A DNA stretch of 58,323 nucleotides, taken from Bacteroidaceae bacterium (GTDB lineage: Bacteria; Bacteroidota; Bacteroidia; Bacteroidales; Bacteroidaceae). Where the stretch lies: positions 1-58,323 of the forward strand of contig JAFZYE010000024.1 of NCBI GenBank assembly GCA_017616445.1. The letters run 5' to 3'. Shown in pieces: positions 24,604-33,876 of this stretch (the stretch's first letter is position 1; the number at the start of each line of letters is the position of its first letter). Both the position numbers and the translations under genes were made by a program. A model generated the notes under the pieces. The model was not told where the DNA came from. It saw only the letters and a list, made by a program, of their open reading frames with translations, and did not search any database.

Positions 24604-25551
24604 ATGGAAATAAGAGACATAGCAGCACGTTGTCTGAAAGACGAGTCGCAAGCCCTGCTGGATTTGATTCCGCAACTTGATGGCAATTTCGACGGAGCTG
24701 TCAACCTTTTGTATAATTGTAAGGGACACGTCGTGGTTTCTGGAGTAGGTAAGTCAGGGCATATCGCCGCTAAAGTGGCCGCCACATTAGCCAGCACGGG
24801 GACACCTGCCTTTTATGTGAATCCACTCGATGCGCTACATGGCGATCTGGGTATGATTACGGAGAATGACGTAGCATTGCTGATATCCAACTCTGGCAAT
24901 TCCGATGAGATTCTGCGTATGGCTGCCTTTTTGAACGAACGTCATCTGCCCATCGTAGCAATGACGGGCAATCCGGAATCGCTCCTTGCTCATACCGCCA
25001 CACATAACATCAACGTGTATGTGAAGAAAGAAGCCTGTCCACTCAATCTGGCTCCTACCTCATCCACCACAGCAGCAATGGCGATGGGTGACGCACTTGC
25101 TTGTGTACTCATTGAGTTACGTCATTTCAAAGCACAGGACTTCGCGATGTTCCATCCTGGTGGTCTGTTAGGAAAGAAACTGGTCACCAAGGTGAAAGAT
25201 GTGATGTACACAGAACATCTGCCAATCATCCCACCAGAGATGAAGCTCATCGATGCACTTATCTCTATCAGCAACGGTCATCTGGGACTTGGAGTCGTCA
25301 TGCAAGATGAGCGGATACTTGGTATCATCACCGATGGAGACATCCGCCGTGCGGTAGAGGGTTCAAAAGAGAACGTATTCAATATCGCAGTATCGGAAGC
25401 GATGACAAAGACCCCGAAGACCATCGATCCGGATGCCAAACTGACCCAGATTCAGTATATGTTCCATAAGTACAAGATTCACTCTCTGCTGGTTGTCGAT
25501 AAGAACAACCATTTGCTGGGAATCGTTGACTACTTCGCCATCATGAACTAA
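24604..25551 (+). CDS. kdsD: Arabinose-5-phosphate isomerase (KpsF/GutQ family)
   Basis: A 315-aa enzyme with a SIS domain (about 35-170: VVVSGVGKSGHIAAKVAATLASTGTPAFYVNPLDALHGD) and two CBS domains (about 200-315). The ATG at 24604 is preferred over a TTG inside kdsA. It interconverts ribulose-5-P and arabinose-5-P, the kdsA substrate, which fits its position just after kdsA. A strong terminator follows. Confidence 0.95.
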   Translation: MEIRDIAARCLKDESQALLDLIPQLDGNFDGAVNLLYNCKGHVVVSGVGKSGHIAAKVAATLASTGTPAFYVNPLDALHGDLGMITENDVALLISNSGNSDEILRMAAFLNERHLPIVAMTGNPESLLAHTATHNINVYVKKEACPLNLAPTSSTTAAMAMGDALACVLIELRHFKAQDFAMFHPGGLLGKKLVTKVKDVMYTEHLPIIPPEMKLIDALISISNGHLGLGVVMQDERILGIITDGDIRRAVEGSKENVFNIAVSEAMTKTPKTIDPDAKLTQIQYMFHKYKIHSLLVVDKNNHLLGIVDYFAIMN

Positions 25552-25565
25552 AGGTGTGTTCTAAT

Positions 25566-25598
25566 AATAAAAAAAGCTCCCATGGGAGCCTTTTTTTT
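25566..25598 (+). terminator. Rho-independent terminator, bidirectional
   Basis: AAAAAAGCTCCCATGGGAGCC followed by TTTTTTTT. The core GCTCCCATGGGAGC is a perfect palindrome flanked by A- and T-tracts, so it can end both kdsD and the convergent minus-strand CMD gene. Confidence 0.9.
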
Positions 25599-25619
25599 GT
25601 TGATGGAATAATGGACGAA

Positions 25620-26408
25620 TCACATCACCTGTTCAGTGCTGTAAGCTTTGTTGATGATATTCACAGCGTTGAGTGTGCGAGGGAAACCAATCCAAGGAAG
25701 GATGACGGTAGCTACGGCTATCATCTCGTCCTTCGTGATGTTGTGATTCTTACATCCACGAGCATGAACCAACAGACGGTCGTCACATCCACCCATTGCT
25801 GCGATAAGGCAGAAGCAAATCAACTCACGATGCTGTGTATCGATACCATTGCGTGAGTAGAAATAGCCAAAGCAGTACTCTGCCATGAACTTTCCAATAT
25901 GTTCCTGACCCTTAGGGGCAGACTCAATCATGCTTTCGCCTGCACCAGGACCGAACGTTTCATCCATCAGTTCCAATCCACGCTTGAATGCCTCCTCGTC
26001 GTTCTCCACGGTATTCTGAGGATCGAGCGGCAGACGAATACCGTTGTTCTCGAAAATATCGTTCATGAGCAATGTATAGTCAACCAGCAATGCTGCACCT
26101 ACATATGGATAAGCCATGTATACAATCTCACGAATCTCACGTGGCTTGACACCGAAGTTAAGACATGCATCGACAAAGAGTTTGAACTCGTTGATTGCGT
26201 TACATCCAATGGTAGCAGCAAGGATACACATCACGCGTGTCTTCTCCAACACAAAGCCTTCCGACTTCTGTAATGTCTTATCGAATGCGAAGTTATCTAC
26301 TATCTCTGTCAATTCGGGATCGGTGCGCAGACTGTTGATCTGTGCTCTCGATGAGAAACTGCGGCGTATTTCATCATGCGCACGCTTCGTGATTTTTATT
26401 TCTTTCAT
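25620..26408 (-). CDS. Carboxymuconolactone decarboxylase (CMD) family protein
   Basis: A 262-aa protein made of two CMD/AhpD-like alpha-helical domains (about 35-115 and 140-250). It has Cys in RVMCILAATIGCNAINEFK and GYFYSRNGIDTQHRELICFCLIAAMGGCDDRLLVHARG. The HRELICFCLIAA...DDRLLVHARG part is typical of the family. Single AhpD-type CxxC motifs are absent (CFC only), so activity could be hydrolase-like or redox. Start at MKEIKITKRAHDEI. Exact substrate unknown. Confidence 0.85.
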   Translation of the reverse strand: MKEIKITKRAHDEIRRSFSSRAQINSLRTDPELTEIVDNFAFDKTLQKSEGFVLEKTRVMCILAATIGCNAINEFKLFVDACLNFGVKPREIREIVYMAYPYVGAALLVDYTLLMNDIFENNGIRLPLDPQNTVENDEEAFKRGLELMDETFGPGAGESMIESAPKGQEHIGKFMAEYCFGYFYSRNGIDTQHRELICFCLIAAMGGCDDRLLVHARGCKNHNITKDEMIAVATVILPWIGFPRTLNAVNIINKAYSTEQVM

Positions 26409-26432
26409 CTTAAACAAGTTTTAGTTACATTG

Positions 26433-26440
26433 CAAATGTA
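26433..26440 (-). promoter_or_regulatory. -7 promoter element of CMD gene
   Basis: Minus-strand TACATTTG followed by CAATG, exact TAnnTTTG match, 25 bp upstream of the start. Confidence 0.65.
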
Positions 26441-26523
26441 CGAAATTAATTCAATATGGGCAATATTTTTCATTTTTTTTGTGATTTATTCATCAATCTA
26501 ACCATCTGAACCTGTTTTTTTTG

Positions 26524-26531
26524 TATTTTTG
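26524..26531 (+). promoter_or_regulatory. -7 promoter element of GH43 gene
   Basis: TATTTTTG followed by CAGTG, an exact TAnnTTTG match. Heptamer-like ATTTACA-TTCTACA units occupy the leader between here and the start at 26583. Confidence 0.65.
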
Positions 26532-26582
26532 CAGTGTATTTATTTTACAATTTACATTCTACAATATAATTTCCGAATAGCC

Positions 26583-27626
26583 ATGAAAAGACGCTTTTTC
26601 CTCATTACCGCAGTCTGTTTCATCGTACTGAGTAGCGTTGCACAAAACGAAAACCGCAGACCACGATTCAACTTCGACAGTACCAATCCTGATGTTCACG
26701 ATCCAGTGATGGCTCGTTGCGACGGCATCTATTACATCTTTGCCACAGGACAAGGTATCGGCAGTATGACTTCAACAGATATGAAGACATGGCAACCTGG
26801 CCGCTCAGCCATGCCGTCTATTCCTCAATGGGCCATCGATTCGGTTCCTGGCTATCGCGGACACACTTGGGCACCCGACATCAGTGAGCACAACGGCACA
26901 TGGTACATGTATTACAGCTGTTCTACCTTTGGAAAGAACGGTTCTGCAATAGGTCTGATGACTAACAGCACCCTCAATCCTGAGTCGCCTGACTACAAAT
27001 GGGAAGACCAAGGGGTGGTGATTCGGAGCATTCAGCAGAAGACCAATTGGAACGCTATTGACCCCAACCTCATCGTCGATGAGAAAGGCAATCCCTGGTT
27101 GACATGGGGATCGTTCTGGGACGGCATACAGTTGGTGCAACTCAACAAAGACTTCCGCACACCGAAAGGAGAACCCAAGACCATTGCACGTCGTTATCTG
27201 CGCAACAAGATGGCACAACTCGTCTCGAAAGAAGATATGGAACGTGCCAACCAAGCACCCGATGCAGGAGCGAATGCCATCGAAGCACCTTTTATTATTA
27301 AGGAAGGGAAATACTACTACCTGTTCGTTTCATGGGACTATTGCTGCAAGGGGGCGAACAGCAACTACAAGACAGTTGTAGGCCGCTCAAAGAAAGTATC
27401 AGGTCCTTACCTTGACAAGAAAGGTAAGGATATGGCAGCAGGTGGAGGAGACATCATCGCACAACGAGACGACGATTATTATGGCATTGGTCATACCTCG
27501 GCTTATCAATTCGACGGACAATGGTACTTCATGGCACATGGCTATGCACGCGCTAACAACGGAGCATCTAAACTGGTCATCAAGAAGATGCACTTCGACA
27601 AAGACGGATGGCCGGTACTTGAATAA
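26583..27626 (+). CDS. GH43 secreted glycosidase (arabinan/arabinoxylan type)
   Basis: A 347-aa secreted five-bladed beta-propeller enzyme. Signal peptide MKRRFFLITAVCFIVLSSVA. The GH43 triad is visible as D40 (VHDPVM, base), D160 (NAIDPNLI, pKa modulator) and E234 (AIEAPFII, acid). TWAPDISEHNGTWYMYYSCSTFG matches endo-1,5-alpha-L-arabinanase-type GH43 members. It probably cleaves alpha-L-arabinofuranosyl links. Start at 26583 follows the -7 element by about 50 bp; the longer upstream frame would add repeat-encoded residues. Confidence 0.92.
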   Translation: MKRRFFLITAVCFIVLSSVAQNENRRPRFNFDSTNPDVHDPVMARCDGIYYIFATGQGIGSMTSTDMKTWQPGRSAMPSIPQWAIDSVPGYRGHTWAPDISEHNGTWYMYYSCSTFGKNGSAIGLMTNSTLNPESPDYKWEDQGVVIRSIQQKTNWNAIDPNLIVDEKGNPWLTWGSFWDGIQLVQLNKDFRTPKGEPKTIARRYLRNKMAQLVSKEDMERANQAPDAGANAIEAPFIIKEGKYYYLFVSWDYCCKGANSNYKTVVGRSKKVSGPYLDKKGKDMAAGGGDIIAQRDDDYYGIGHTSAYQFDGQWYFMAHGYARANNGASKLVIKKMHFDKDGWPVLE

Positions 27627-27734
27627 TGAATAACACTGCGCTTGATTAACCGCGAATCGACCCTTTTCGTGACAAAAAGCAAGGAGAAACGCCACTTTCT
27701 GTAGAAAAGTGATGGCTAATTCGCCAAATTGTTG

Positions 27735-27742
27735 TAATTTTG
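27735..27742 (+). promoter_or_regulatory. -7 promoter element of ilv operon
   Basis: TAATTTTG followed by CAGTTC, exact TAnnTTTG match 23 bp before ilvD. The leader is too short for a leader-peptide attenuator. Confidence 0.7.
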
Positions 27743-27765
27743 CAGTTCAAAATTTTATAAAGAAA

Positions 27766-29568
27766 ATGAAACATCAGTTACGAAGTGCTGTTTGCACAGA
27801 GGGTCGCCGTATGGCAGGAGCCAGAGCTCTGTGGGTGGCCAACGGAATGAAACGGGAACAATTTGGTAAGCCTATCATCGCCATCGTTAATTCATTTACT
27901 CAGTTTGTACCAGGACATACTCATCTGCATGAGGCTGGGCAGATTATCAAGGCTGAGATTGAACGATTGGGATGCTATGCTGCTGAGTTCAACACGATTG
28001 CCATAGATGATGGTATCGCGATGGGCCATGACGGTATGCTCTACAGTCTGCCAAGCCGTGATATCATTGCCGATTCTGTGGAATACATGTGCAACGCCCA
28101 TAAGGCTGATGCAATGATTTGCATTTCGAACTGCGACAAGATTACTCCTGGTATGCTGATGGCAGCGATGCGTCTGAACATCCCTGCTGTGTTTGTCAGC
28201 GGAGGACCGATGGAGGCAGGTAAGTACAAGGGCGAGAACCTCGACTTGATTGCTGCGATGATTAAGGGTGCCGACCCAACAGTAAGCGATGACGAACTGG
28301 CAGAGGTAGAAAACCGTGCCTGCCCTGGATGTGGATGTTGCTCAGGTATGTTCACAGCCAATTCGATGAACAACCTCACTGAGGCAATCGGATTGAGTCT
28401 GCCTGGAAACGGAACGATTCTGGCTACACATGTCAATCGTGTGGAACTGATGAAGGCAGCTGCCCGTCAGGTAGTGAAGAATGCCTTTGCATACTACGAG
28501 GATGGTGACGAGTCAGTTTTACCACGTAGCATCGCTACACGTCAGGCATTCCTCAACGCCATGACACTCGACATCGCTATGGGCGCATCTACCAATACCG
28601 TGCTACACCTCTTGGCTGTGGCTCAGGAGGCAGAAGTGAACTTCACGATGGCAGACATCGATGCGCTCTCACGCAAAACACCATTCCTTTGCAAACTCGC
28701 ACCTAACTCACAGAAGTATTCCGTACAGGAGTGCGGACGTGCGGGTGGCATGCTGAACCTCTTAGGCGAACTGGCCAAGGGTGGACTCATCGATACAAGT
28801 GTGAAGCGTGTGAATGGTGCTACGCTGGCTGAAGACATCGAGAAATACAGCATTCTGAAGGCAAACGTTGACCCAGAGGCAAAGCGCATCTACTCATCTG
28901 CTCCAGCAGGTGTGTTCTGCAACAAGCTTGGGGCACAGAATACCAACTATGAAACCCTCGATACAGACCGCGCTACCGGTTGTATCCGCGACATCGAACA
29001 TGCATACACGAAGGACGGCGGAATGGCCATCCTCTTTGGCAACATCGCTCAAGATGGATGTGTGGTGAAGACCGCAGGTGTAGATGAAAGTATCTGGAAG
29101 TTCGCAGGACCAGCTGTTGTCTTCGACTCTCAGGAAGATGCCTGCGAAGGAATCCTTGGCGGTAAGGTGAAGGCTGGCGATGTAGTAGTCATCACCCACG
29201 AAGGTCCGAAGGGAGGTCCTGGTATGCAGGAGATGCTCTACCCTACCTCATATATCAAGTCGATGCATCTGGGCAAGGAATGTGCGTTGATTACCGACGG
29301 ACGTTTCTCTGGTGGCACCAGCGGTTTGAGCATCGGACATATCTCGCCTGAGGCAGCTAATGGAGGTAATATCGGTAAGATTGTGGATGGCGATATCATC
29401 GAGATTGACATCCCGAACCGTAGCATCAACGTGCGTCTCAGCGACGAAGAACTGGCTGCTCGTCCACAACAGCCGCTCAAACGCAATCGTGTGGTCAGCA
29501 AGTCGCTCAGGGCGTATGCTCAGAGTGTAAGTAGTGCCGATAAGGGAGGCGTAAGAATCATTGAATAG
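27766..29568 (+). CDS. ilvD: Dihydroxy-acid dehydratase
   Basis: A 600-aa Fe-S enzyme; start [20 protein letters not shown] chosen because the longer frame begins upstream of the promoter element. Cluster cysteines are in [11 protein letters not shown] and [16 protein letters not shown]-terminal [10 protein letters not shown] and [20 protein letters not shown] are signatures. It converts dihydroxy-isovalerate and dihydroxy-methylvalerate to keto acids in valine and isoleucine synthesis. First gene of ilvDBNC. The gap to ilvB is a perfect nonamer tract. Confidence 0.97.
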   Translation: MKHQLRSAVCTEGRRMAGARALWVANGMKREQFGKPIIAIVNSFTQFVPGHTHLHEAGQIIKAEIERLGCYAAEFNTIAIDDGIAMGHDGMLYSLPSRDIIADSVEYMCNAHKADAMICISNCDKITPGMLMAAMRLNIPAVFVSGGPMEAGKYKGENLDLIAAMIKGADPTVSDDELAEVENRACPGCGCCSGMFTANSMNNLTEAIGLSLPGNGTILATHVNRVELMKAAARQVVKNAFAYYEDGDESVLPRSIATRQAFLNAMTLDIAMGASTNTVLHLLAVAQEAEVNFTMADIDALSRKTPFLCKLAPNSQKYSVQECGRAGGMLNLLGELAKGGLIDTSVKRVNGATLAEDIEKYSILKANVDPEAKRIYSSAPAGVFCNKLGAQNTNYETLDTDRATGCIRDIEHAYTKDGGMAILFGNIAQDGCVVKTAGVDESIWKFAGPAVVFDSQEDACEGILGGKVKAGDVVVITHEGPKGGPGMQEMLYPTSYIKSMHLGKECALITDGRFSGGTSGLSIGHISPEAANGGNIGKIVDGDIIEIDIPNRSINVRLSDEELAARPQQPLKRNRVVSKSLRAYAQSVSSADKGGVRIIE

Positions 29569-29573
29569 AACAA

Positions 29574-29609
29574 ACTAGTCGTACTAGACATACTAGAGAT
29601 ACTAGAAAC
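29574..29609. repeat. Nonamer array ACTAGANAT x4 abutting ilvB
   Basis: ACTAGTCGT-ACTAGACAT-ACTAGAGAT-ACTAGAAAC, strict 9-bp period, ending directly before the ilvB ATG at 29610. The ilvB ribosome-binding region is therefore repeat-derived. Confidence 0.85.
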
Positions 29610-31304
29610 ATGAAAGAAAAAATTACAGGAGCAGAAGCTTTGATGCGTTCCTTGCTGAACGAAGGTGTTGAGACCCTCTTCGGCTATCCAGGAGGCGCCA
29701 TCATGCCAGTATATGACGCTCTCTATGATTATACAGACCGTTTGAATCATATCCTTGTTCGTCACGAGCAGGGAGCAGTTCATGCAGCGCAGGGGTATGC
29801 CCGTGTGTCGGGTAAGGTGGGATGTGCCATCGTGACCAGCGGACCTGGTGCCACGAACACCATCACTGGTGTGGCTGATGCGATGATTGATTCTACCCCA
29901 ATGGTAGTTATCTGCGGTCAGGTAGGTGCTGCGATGCTGGGTACGGATGCTTTCCAAGAGGTGGATGTAGTGAATGTGACCAACCCAATCTCTAAATGGA
30001 GCTACCAGATTCGCCGTGCAGAAGATGTGGCATGGGCTGTCAGCCGTGCGTTCTATATCGCTCGTACAGGTCGTCCAGGACCAGTGGTGCTCGACTTCGC
30101 CAAGAACGCCCAGACCAGCATGGTGGAGTACAAACCCGAGAAGGTAGATTTCATCCGCAGTTATCAGCCCGTTCCTACTGTCAACGAAGAGGCAATCGAA
30201 CAAGCAGCATATCTCATCAATCATGCCGACCGTCCGCTTCTGTTGGCAGGACAGGGCATCGAACTGGGAAACGCACATCAGGAGTTGCTGAACCTCATCG
30301 AGAAAGCAGACATTCCTGTTGGATGTACCTTGTTAGGTCTGTCCGACCTCCCATCTGACCATCCACTAAATAAGGGTATGTTGGGTATGCACGGAAACCT
30401 CGGACCTAACGTTCAGACCAACCAATGCGACCTGCTCATTGCTGTCGGAATGCGTTTCGATGATCGTGTGACAGGTAATCTCAATACCTACGCCAAACAG
30501 GCAAAGATTATCCATTTCGACATCGACCCAAGCGAGTTCAACAAGAATGTAAAAGTGGATCTGGCGGTATTGGGAGATTGCAAGCAGACCCTTGCAGCTG
30601 TGACAGAGAAGGTACACAGAATCAAACATACCGAATGGGTTGAATCGTTCAAACCCTACGCAGAGAAAGAATACGAGAAGGTCATCGACAAGGCCATCCA
30701 TCCAAAGGAAGGTCCGCTGTTGATGGCAGAAATTATCCGTAAGGTGAGCGAGGCAACCAAGAACGAAGCTATCCTCGTGACTGACGTTGGCCAGAACCAG
30801 ATGTTCGGATGCCGTTACTTCAAGTTCACGAAAGGACACAGCGTGGTGACATCAGGCGGTTGCGGCACGATGGGCTTCGGACTTCCTGCTGCCATCGGTG
30901 CTACGTTCGGTGCTCCCGACCGTACCGTCTGCCTGTTCGTAGGTGACGGCGGTCTGCAGATGACCATTCAGGAACTGGGGACCATCATGGAACAGAAGGC
31001 TCCCGTGAAGATTATTCTTTTGAACAACAACTTCCTGGGCAATGTGCGTCAGTGGCAGGCGATGTTCTTCAACCACCGCTATTCGTTCACTCCGATGGAC
31101 AACCCAGACTTCGAACTGATTGCAAAGGCATACAACATACCTGCTGCAACAGTAACCGATCGTGACAAGCTGGACGAAGAGATTGAGAAGATGCTGACGA
31201 CAGAGGGTGCATACCTGCTCCAATGCGGTGTGCTCGAGGAAGACAATATCCTTCCGATGACTCCTCCAGGTGCTAACGTAGACGAAATGATACTTGAAAT
31301 ATGA
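29610..31304 (+). CDS. ilvB: Acetolactate synthase, large subunit
   Basis: A 564-aa TPP enzyme. EGVETLFGYPGGAIMPVYDAL and HEQGAVHAAQGYAR (catalytic Glu) at the N-terminus; VGDGGLQMTIQELGTIMEQ...NNNFLG is the TPP/Mg site; the middle domain is the FAD-binding fold. It forms acetolactate and acetohydroxybutyrate. It ends with an ATGA overlap to the regulatory subunit gene. Confidence 0.97.
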   Translation: MKEKITGAEALMRSLLNEGVETLFGYPGGAIMPVYDALYDYTDRLNHILVRHEQGAVHAAQGYARVSGKVGCAIVTSGPGATNTITGVADAMIDSTPMVVICGQVGAAMLGTDAFQEVDVVNVTNPISKWSYQIRRAEDVAWAVSRAFYIARTGRPGPVVLDFAKNAQTSMVEYKPEKVDFIRSYQPVPTVNEEAIEQAAYLINHADRPLLLAGQGIELGNAHQELLNLIEKADIPVGCTLLGLSDLPSDHPLNKGMLGMHGNLGPNVQTNQCDLLIAVGMRFDDRVTGNLNTYAKQAKIIHFDIDPSEFNKNVKVDLAVLGDCKQTLAAVTEKVHRIKHTEWVESFKPYAEKEYEKVIDKAIHPKEGPLLMAEIIRKVSEATKNEAILVTDVGQNQMFGCRYFKFTKGHSVVTSGGCGTMGFGLPAAIGATFGAPDRTVCLFVGDGGLQMTIQELGTIMEQKAPVKIILLNNNFLGNVRQWQAMFFNHRYSFTPMDNPDFELIAKAYNIPAATVTDRDKLDEEIEKMLTTEGAYLLQCGVLEEDNILPMTPPGANVDEMILEI

Positions 31305-31909
31305 AACAGAACGATTGTAATATATGCGGAAAGTGTAAGGACAAGGCTGAGAAAGACTTGAGCCTCTGTGAGCATCTCTATACCATATTGATTTACTCAG
31401 AGAACGTGCCAGGTCTGCTTTCACAGATTTCTGCCATCTTCACTCGCCGACAGGTCAACATCGAGACCTTGAATGTTTGCGCGTCGAGCACCCCTGGTGT
31501 ACACAAGTACACGGTGGTATGCTGCTGCACCGAATCGATGGTCATCATGCTGACGAAGCAGATTGAAAAACGAATCGATGTGTTGCAGGCACGTTACTAT
31601 ACCGATGACGAGATTTTCATCAACGAGACTTCGCTGCTGAAGATTTCCACACCTGTGATGCTCGAAAATGCTCATGTTTCTGAGGCAATCCGCGAACATA
31701 ACGCCCACATCATCGAGGTGAATCCTACTTATGCAACAGCTGAGAAGACAGGTTCGACCGAAGAAATCCTCTCGCTCTACAACACCCTGAACGCCATGGG
31801 TGCTGTCTTGCAATTCGTTCGCTCAGGTCGCATCTGTATCACCAAGAGTAAGGCCGAGCACCTCGACGAGTTCATCGCGAGAAGAGAAAAGGAGAGAGAA
31901 CTGAAATAA
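31301..31909 (+). CDS. ilvN: Acetolactate synthase, small (regulatory) subunit, with Cys-rich N-terminus
   Basis: A 202-aa subunit. An ACT domain (about 26-100: YTILIYSENVPGLLSQISAIFTRRQVNIETLNV) and a second ACT-like domain follow. The first 25 residues contain CNICGKCKDKAEKDLSLCEH with Cys at 6, 9, 12 and 23 and His25, which standard IlvN proteins lack. The region could bind a metal. ACT domains normally sense valine for feedback inhibition. ATG overlaps the ilvB stop. Confidence 0.93.
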   Translation: MKQNDCNICGKCKDKAEKDLSLCEHLYTILIYSENVPGLLSQISAIFTRRQVNIETLNVCASSTPGVHKYTVVCCCTESMVIMLTKQIEKRIDVLQARYYTDDEIFINETSLLKISTPVMLENAHVSEAIREHNAHIIEVNPTYATAEKTGSTEEILSLYNTLNAMGAVLQFVRSGRICITKSKAEHLDEFIARREKERELK

Positions 31910-31959
31910 CAACATTTCGTAATGACGTAATAACGATATAATTAAATTTCTTTAAAACT

Positions 31960-33003
31960 ATGGCAAAAATGAATTTTGGCGGTGTTATCGAAGAAGTGAT
32001 GACCCGCGAAGAGTTTCCATTAGAGAAAGCTCGTGAAATTTTGAAAGATGAGACAATTGCAGTAATCGGTTATGGTGTACAGGGTCCTGGTCAGGCATGT
32101 AACCTCCGCGACAACGGATTCAACGTTATCGTTGGCCAGCGTCAGGGAAAGACATTCGAGAAGGCTAAGGCTGACGGATGGGTACCAGGCGAGACTCTCT
32201 TCTCTATCGAAGAGGCAGCAACCAAGGGTACTATCGTTATGTGTCTGCTTTCCGATGCAGCTGTAATGTCTGTATGGCCAACCCTCAAGAACTGCTTGCA
32301 GCCAGGCAACGCACTCTACTTCTCACACGGATTCGCTATCACTTGGAACGATCGTACAGGTTGTGTTCCTCAGAAGGACATCGACGTGATTATGGTTGCT
32401 CCTAAGGGTTCTGGTACATCTCTCCGTACCATGTTCCTCGAGGGTCGTGGTTTGAACTCTTCTTACGCAGTATATCAGGATGCAACAGGTAAGGCACTCG
32501 ATCGCACCCTTGCACTTGGTATCGGTATCGGTTCTGGTTACCTGTTCGAGACTACTTTCCAGCGCGAGGCTACATCAGACCTCACTGGTGAGCGTGGTTC
32601 ATTGATGGGTGCTATTCAGGGCTTGCTCCTTGCTCAGTACGAAGTGCTCCGCGAGAACGGTCACACTCCATCTGAGGCATTCAACGAGACCGTTGAAGAG
32701 CTGACTCAGTCACTCATGCCTCTCTTCGCACAGAAGGGTATGGACTGGATGTATGCAAACTGCTCTACTACTGCACAGCGTGGTGCTCTCGACTGGATGG
32801 GTCCATTCCACGATGCCATCAAGCCAGTTGTTGAGAAGCTCTATGCAAGTGTGAAGAGCGGACACGAGGCACAAATCTCTATCGACGCTAACTCAAAGCC
32901 TGACTACCGTGTTGGTCTTGAGAAAGAACTCGCTGCACTCCACGACTCTGAGATGTGGCGTACAGCAGAGGTCGTTCGTAAGCTTCGTCCAGAGAACAAC
33001 TAA
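31960..33003 (+). CDS. ilvC: Ketol-acid reductoisomerase
   Basis: A 347-aa class I enzyme. VIGYGVQGPGQACNLRDNGF is the Rossmann nucleotide-binding motif; C-terminal knotted domain has GERGSLMGAIQGLL and NETVEELTQSLMPL with metal-binding acidic residues. It isomerises and reduces acetolactate. Last gene of the operon, followed by a C-rich palindrome and a hairpin. The acyl-ACP thioesterase gene sometimes found between ilvN and ilvC in Bacteroidales is absent. Confidence 0.97.
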   Translation: MAKMNFGGVIEEVMTREEFPLEKAREILKDETIAVIGYGVQGPGQACNLRDNGFNVIVGQRQGKTFEKAKADGWVPGETLFSIEEAATKGTIVMCLLSDAAVMSVWPTLKNCLQPGNALYFSHGFAITWNDRTGCVPQKDIDVIMVAPKGSGTSLRTMFLEGRGLNSSYAVYQDATGKALDRTLALGIGIGSGYLFETTFQREATSDLTGERGSLMGAIQGLLLAQYEVLRENGHTPSEAFNETVEELTQSLMPLFAQKGMDWMYANCSTTAQRGALDWMGPFHDAIKPVVEKLYASVKSGHEAQISIDANSKPDYRVGLEKELAALHDSEMWRTAEVVRKLRPENN

Positions 33004-33010
33004 TAAAAAG

Positions 33011-33044
33011 AAGACCCCCTCCCCGCTCCCCCTCTATGGGGAGT
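33011..33044. repeat. C-rich palindromic repeat
   Basis: GACCCCCTCCCCGCTCCCCC then TCTATGGGGAG, directly after ilvC; the closest match to the in-frame copy at 2711-2743. Confidence 0.8.
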
Positions 33045-33069
33045 GCGATTACTTGGCAAGGTCGAAACA

Positions 33070-33096
33070 AATAGCTCCCCGATTTGAGGAGCTATT
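33070..33096 (+). terminator. Hairpin terminator after ilvC
   Basis: AATAGCTCC (33070-33078) pairs with GGAGCTATT (33088-33096), followed by ATTGT. Weak T-tract. Confidence 0.6.
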
Positions 33097-33120
33097 ATTG
33101 TATACACCAGCAGAGATTAT

Positions 33121-33160
33121 ACTCCCCTCCCTCGCAGGGAGGGGTTAAAGGGGGAGGGTC
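33121..33160. repeat. C-rich palindromic repeat
   Basis: ACTCCCCTCCCTCGCAGGGA then GGGGTTAAAGGGGGAGGGTC, at the 3' side of the minus-strand SGNH gene. CCCTCGCAGGG can fold. Confidence 0.7.
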
Positions 33161-33162
33161 TG

Positions 33163-33831
33163 TTATTTCTTCAGCTGCTCTGCGATGGCTTTCATGCCTG
33201 CGATGGAGGGGTGACCTCCTTTCTTGTCGATGTTGCGGAGTTCGACGAGTTTCACATTATAGTGCTTGCAGATTTCGCGGACTGATGCGTTGACCTCTTC
33301 CTTCAGTTCGGAGTTGAGGATGAAGATGATCTGGGTGTTGAGGTAGCGGTTGGTCATGTGGTGGAGCATGTAGGCCATAGCTGGACGGAAGGAATAGAGG
33401 TCCTGCTTGGTCCATCGCTCGTACTTGTAATCACCGATGGGCGAATTGGCCCATGCGTCGTTCGTACCGCCAAAGATATAGATGATGTCGGGTGCACCTC
33501 CGAGGTTGTCCATACGGGCAAGGAACGAGTTGCGGGTGACATCCTCCTGACGATAGCCTGTGTTGCAGATGGTGGAGCCTGAGAACGAGTTGTTCTTCAG
33601 CAGTCGCCAGCCTTTGGCTTTGATGAGCTGATGCCACCAGGTCTGGGTGACACTGGTCACATCGGTCTGCGTGCGAGGTGTACCGTCGAAGTACCACACA
33701 TAATTCGTGTCAGGTTCAAGATAGCCTTGGAACGTGCTGTACGAGTCACCAAGGATGGATACAGTTTTGATTTGTGCACTTGCAGTGAGGCACAGCGCCA
33801 TCATGATGAAGTGGATGAATACTCTTTTCAT
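33163..33831 (-). CDS. SGNH/GDSL-family secreted hydrolase
   Basis: A 222-aa secreted esterase-like protein. Signal peptide MKRVFIHFIMMALCLTASA. The SGNH blocks are ILGDSYSTF (Ser, block I), GGTND (block III Gly/Asn) and HPSIAG (block V, catalytic His; Asp two to three residues earlier in the KKGGHP loop is not obvious). Enzymes of this group remove acetyl or other acyl groups, often from polysaccharides. Substrate unknown; the neighbourhood suggests carbohydrate esters. Confidence 0.85.
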   Translation of the reverse strand: MKRVFIHFIMMALCLTASAQIKTVSILGDSYSTFQGYLEPDTNYVWYFDGTPRTQTDVTSVTQTWWHQLIKAKGWRLLKNNSFSGSTICNTGYRQEDVTRNSFLARMDNLGGAPDIIYIFGGTNDAWANSPIGDYKYERWTKQDLYSFRPAMAYMLHHMTNRYLNTQIIFILNSELKEEVNASVREICKHYNVKLVELRNIDKKGGHPSIAGMKAIAEQLKK

Positions 33832-33875
33832 ATATTATAAATTATACATTATAAATTATACATTAATTATACATT
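33832..33875. repeat. Heptamer tract AAATTAT/ACATTAT
   Basis: ATTATAAATTATACATTATA then AATTATACATTAATTATACATT, mostly 7-bp units, between the SGNH gene and the lipoprotein gene. Confidence 0.7.
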
Positions 33876-33876
33876 A

